A stretch of 6,683 bases of DNA from Clostridia bacterium (GTDB lineage Bacteria > Bacillota > Clostridia > Oscillospirales > Acutalibacteraceae), in assembly GCA_017442445.1 (NCBI GenBank), contig JAFRZS010000278.1:1-6683 (forward strand), in the 5' to 3' direction. The notes under the pieces are model-generated. The model had not been told where the DNA came from. It saw only the letters and a list, made by a program, of their open reading frames with translations, and searched no databases. The translations under genes and the position numbers were made by a program. Numbering within the stretch: the first letter of the stretch is position 1; every line of letters starts with the position of its first letter. Positions 4,622-6,683 of the stretch are shown here, piece by piece.

Positions 4622-6682
4622 TTAGTTTTTCTTTGAGAATGCTCTCTGGATTGCCTTGATAATTTCAACTATCGGGATAACTGAGAATGCAAGACCGATT
4701 GAAATTGCATATTCTGTAAATCCGAGGTGTACGAAATCAAAGATGTTTGCAAGGAAGGGAATCTCAATGATTGCTGTTGTGAGAATGAGAGATGCAACCA
4801 TAGCGATATAAAGAACAGGATTGTGTGATTTCTGTGCAAATGCCATGCCGAGAACTGAGCCTCTCTGTGAACGCATATTGAAGGAATGGAAGATTTCACA
4901 CATTGACATTGTAAGGAATGCCATTGTCATGCCGAGTCCTGATTCGGGAGCATTGAAGAATACCCAATGACCTGACTGGATGCGTTCGCCGATGAAGAAT
5001 GCGGCGAGTGTAAGGATTGTAACGAGTGCGCCCTGATAGAATACATCAAAGCCCATACCGCCTGCGAAGATGCCTTCTTTTGACTTTCTGGGTTTTCTCT
5101 GCATGATATCTCTTTCAGGTCTTTCAAGACCGAGAGCCAAAGCAGGAATACTGTCAGTAACCAAGTTGATGAAAAGAAGATGAACGGGTTTAAGAATTGT
5201 GAAATTCAATATTGTTGCAGCGAAGATTGAAAGAACTTCTGAAAGGTTTGAACCAAGTAAGAACTGAATAGCCTTACGGATATTATCGTAAATTCTTCTG
5301 CCTTCTGAAACTGCAGAAACGATTGTTGCGAAGTTGTCATCTGCCAATACCATGTCAGCAACGTTCTTTGTAACGTCTGTGCCTGTGATACCCATGCCGA
5401 CACCGATGTCTGCACTCTTGATTGACGGAGCATCGTTAACACCGTCACCTGTCATAGCAGTGATCATGCCCTTTGCACGCCATGCGTTAACAATTCTTGT
5501 CTTGTGCTCGGGCTGAACTCTTGCATAAACTCTGAATTCAGCAACTCTTTCAGCAAATTCTTCATCGCTGATTTCGTTAAGCTGTGCGCCTGTGATAGCA
5601 CCTGAAGCATCTTCGATGATTCCTAATTCTATAGCAATAGCAACTGCTGTATCCTTATGGTCACCTGTAATCATGATAGGTGTGATACCTGCCATACGGC
5701 ATTCTTCAATAGCAGCCTTAACCTCGGGACGAACAGGGTCAATCATACCTGTAAGACCGACAAATACAAGGTCATTTTCAAGTGCATCGGGAGCAAAGTC
5801 TGCCGGTGCTGAGTCATGCTTTTTAAGAGCGACAGCAAGAACTCTGAGCGCTTTATCAGCCATTCTCTTATTATCTTTAAGGATAGCTTCCTTGATATCG
5901 TCTGTGAAGGGAACTGTTTCGCCGTTTATAAGTGCAAACTTACAAAGGTTAAGAATTACGTCGGGAGCACCCTTTGTGTACTGAACTATTCCGTCTGCAG
6001 TTTCGTGAACAGTTGTCATCATCTTTCTGCCTGAGTCAAACGGTGCTTCGCCGATTCTGGGATTTGCTTTAACAAGGTCATTTTTGTTAAGACCGAGTGA
6101 GTTAGCATAGTTTACAAGTGCAGCCTCTGTGGGTTCACCTGTAACTTCGCCGTTTTCATCGATTTCAGCATCACAGCAAAGAGCCATAGCTGTTGCGATG
6201 AGAGCTTCGTTGTCACCGTAATGGTCAACAACTGTCATTTTGTTCTGAGTAAGAGTACCTGTTTTATCTGAGCAGATTATCTGAGCACAACCAAGTGTTT
6301 CAACAGCCGTGAGCTTTCTGATAATTGCGTTCTTCTTTGACATATTTGTAACGCCGATTGAAAGAACGATTGTAACAACTGCTGCAAGTCCTTCGGGGAT
6401 AGCCGCAACTGCAAGAGAAACAGCAACCATGAAGCTTTCAAGGAATACACCGAAAGTGATACCGTTGCCTAATGCTGCCATAATCATCTGATAACCGAGC
6501 AATACTACGCAGATACCTAAAACGAGCCATGTAAGGATTTTTGAAAGCTGAGAAAGCTTAATCTGAAGAGGAGTCTGACCTTCTTCAGCCTGTGCGATAG
6601 CATCAGCGATTTTACCCATTTCTGTATCCATACCTGTGCCGACAACAACTGCTTTACCTCTGCCGTAAACAACAGTTGAGCC
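4622..6682 (-). CDS. P-type Ca2+-ATPase, SERCA-like type IIA (5' end cut by window edge)
   Basis: This is the last 686 residues of a membrane pump that moves Ca2+ out of the cytoplasm at the cost of ATP. The frame runs open to the window edge, so the ATG at 6631 is internal. Numbering from the edge, the fragment begins in the end of the actuator domain (GRGKAVVVGTGMDTEMGKIA). M3 follows at about 50-70, then M4 with PEGL at 96-99. The phosphorylated Asp is D139 in DKTGTLT. The N-domain includes TGEPTEAAL and KGAPD at 237-241. The hinge motif TGDGVND is at 411-417, followed by M5-M10. Ca2+ ligands known from SERCA align with E97 (M4), N479 and E482 (M5), N506, T509 and D510 (M6) and E596 (M8), so both Ca2+ sites seem intact. 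This argues against a Na+/K+ or H+ pump, although Mn2+ transport cannot be excluded. About 200 N-terminal residues are missing compared with the usual 850-900. The gene faces the SLOG gene and has its own terminator. Confidence 0.95.
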   Translation of the reverse strand, partial: GSTVVYGRGKAVVVGTGMDTEMGKIADAIAQAEEGQTPLQIKLSQLSKILTWLVLGICVVLLGYQMIMAALGNGITFGVFLESFMVAVSLAVAAIPEGLAAVVTIVLSIGVTNMSKKNAIIRKLTAVETLGCAQIICSDKTGTLTQNKMTVVDHYGDNEALIATAMALCCDAEIDENGEVTGEPTEAALVNYANSLGLNKNDLVKANPRIGEAPFDSGRKMMTTVHETADGIVQYTKGAPDVILNLCKFALINGETVPFTDDIKEAILKDNKRMADKALRVLAVALKKHDSAPADFAPDALENDLVFVGLTGMIDPVRPEVKAAIEECRMAGITPIMITGDHKDTAVAIAIELGIIEDASGAITGAQLNEISDEEFAERVAEFRVYARVQPEHKTRIVNAWRAKGMITAMTGDGVNDAPSIKSADIGVGMGITGTDVTKNVADMVLADDNFATIVSAVSEGRRIYDNIRKAIQFLLGSNLSEVLSIFAATILNFTILKPVHLLFINLVTDSIPALALGLERPERDIMQRKPRKSKEGIFAGGMGFDVFYQGALVTILTLAAFFIGERIQSGHWVFFNAPESGLGMTMAFLTMSMCEIFHSFNMRSQRGSVLGMAFAQKSHNPVLYIAMVASLILTTAIIEIPFLANIFDFVHLGFTEYAISIGLAFSVIPIVEIIKAIQRAFSKKN

Positions 6683-6683
6683 C

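Noticed and set aside
5592..5984. 130-codon open frame on the plus strand inside the Ca2+-ATPase gene
   Set aside because: It is exactly antisense to conserved N- and P-domain codons, its protein is low-complexity Ser/Ala/Ile-rich with no recognisable motif, and there is no independent support. It is a shadow of the ATPase frame.

Overview
The window looks like a chromosomal segment from a gut-type member of the Clostridia, most likely Oscillospiraceae/Ruminococcaceae. That is an inference from the AT-leaning composition, strong AAGGAGG-type ribosome binding sites, a co-operonic gltX-glnS pair, and an Mrp protein with the Cys-rich N-terminus I associate with Clostridia. No rRNA, tRNA or taxon-specific marker is present, so the placement is tentative.

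Bases 2-3823 hold a rightward operon of four genes: the C-terminal part of glutamyl-tRNA synthetase (gltX, cut by the left window edge), glutaminyl-tRNA synthetase (glnS, start overlapping the gltX stop by one base), an unrecognised four-helix membrane protein, and an Mrp/ApbC-type P-loop ATPase that carries Fe-S clusters. Gene junctions are a 1-base overlap, 14 bases and 2 bases. A 15-bp perfect hairpin at 3835-3869 closes the operon. The two synthetases supply Glu-tRNA and Gln-tRNA. The membrane protein and Mrp have no evident link to them beyond co-transcription.

Bases 3887-4534 hold a small, more AT-rich, divergent pair: a 65-residue Xre-type HTH protein on the minus strand and a 120-residue YspA-like SLOG protein (DUF2493) on the plus strand. 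Their starts are 87 bases apart. The gap contains two overlapping, opposed sigmaA-like promoters and repeated TATAAYCCC-type motifs that could be the operator. This pair sits between the terminators of two outer transcription units and differs from them in base and codon use, so it looks like an acquired accessory module. It is the part of the window most likely to hold something undescribed.

Bases 4560-6682 hold a leftward type IIA P-type Ca2+-ATPase (SERCA-like), missing its N-terminus at the right window edge, followed by a strong hairpin terminator. All the Ca2+-coordinating side chains expected in M4, M5, M6 and M8 are present. Apart from the Xre-SLOG module, the window is ordinary housekeeping sequence. 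The main oddity within a core gene is a Cys in the Walker A motif of Mrp.
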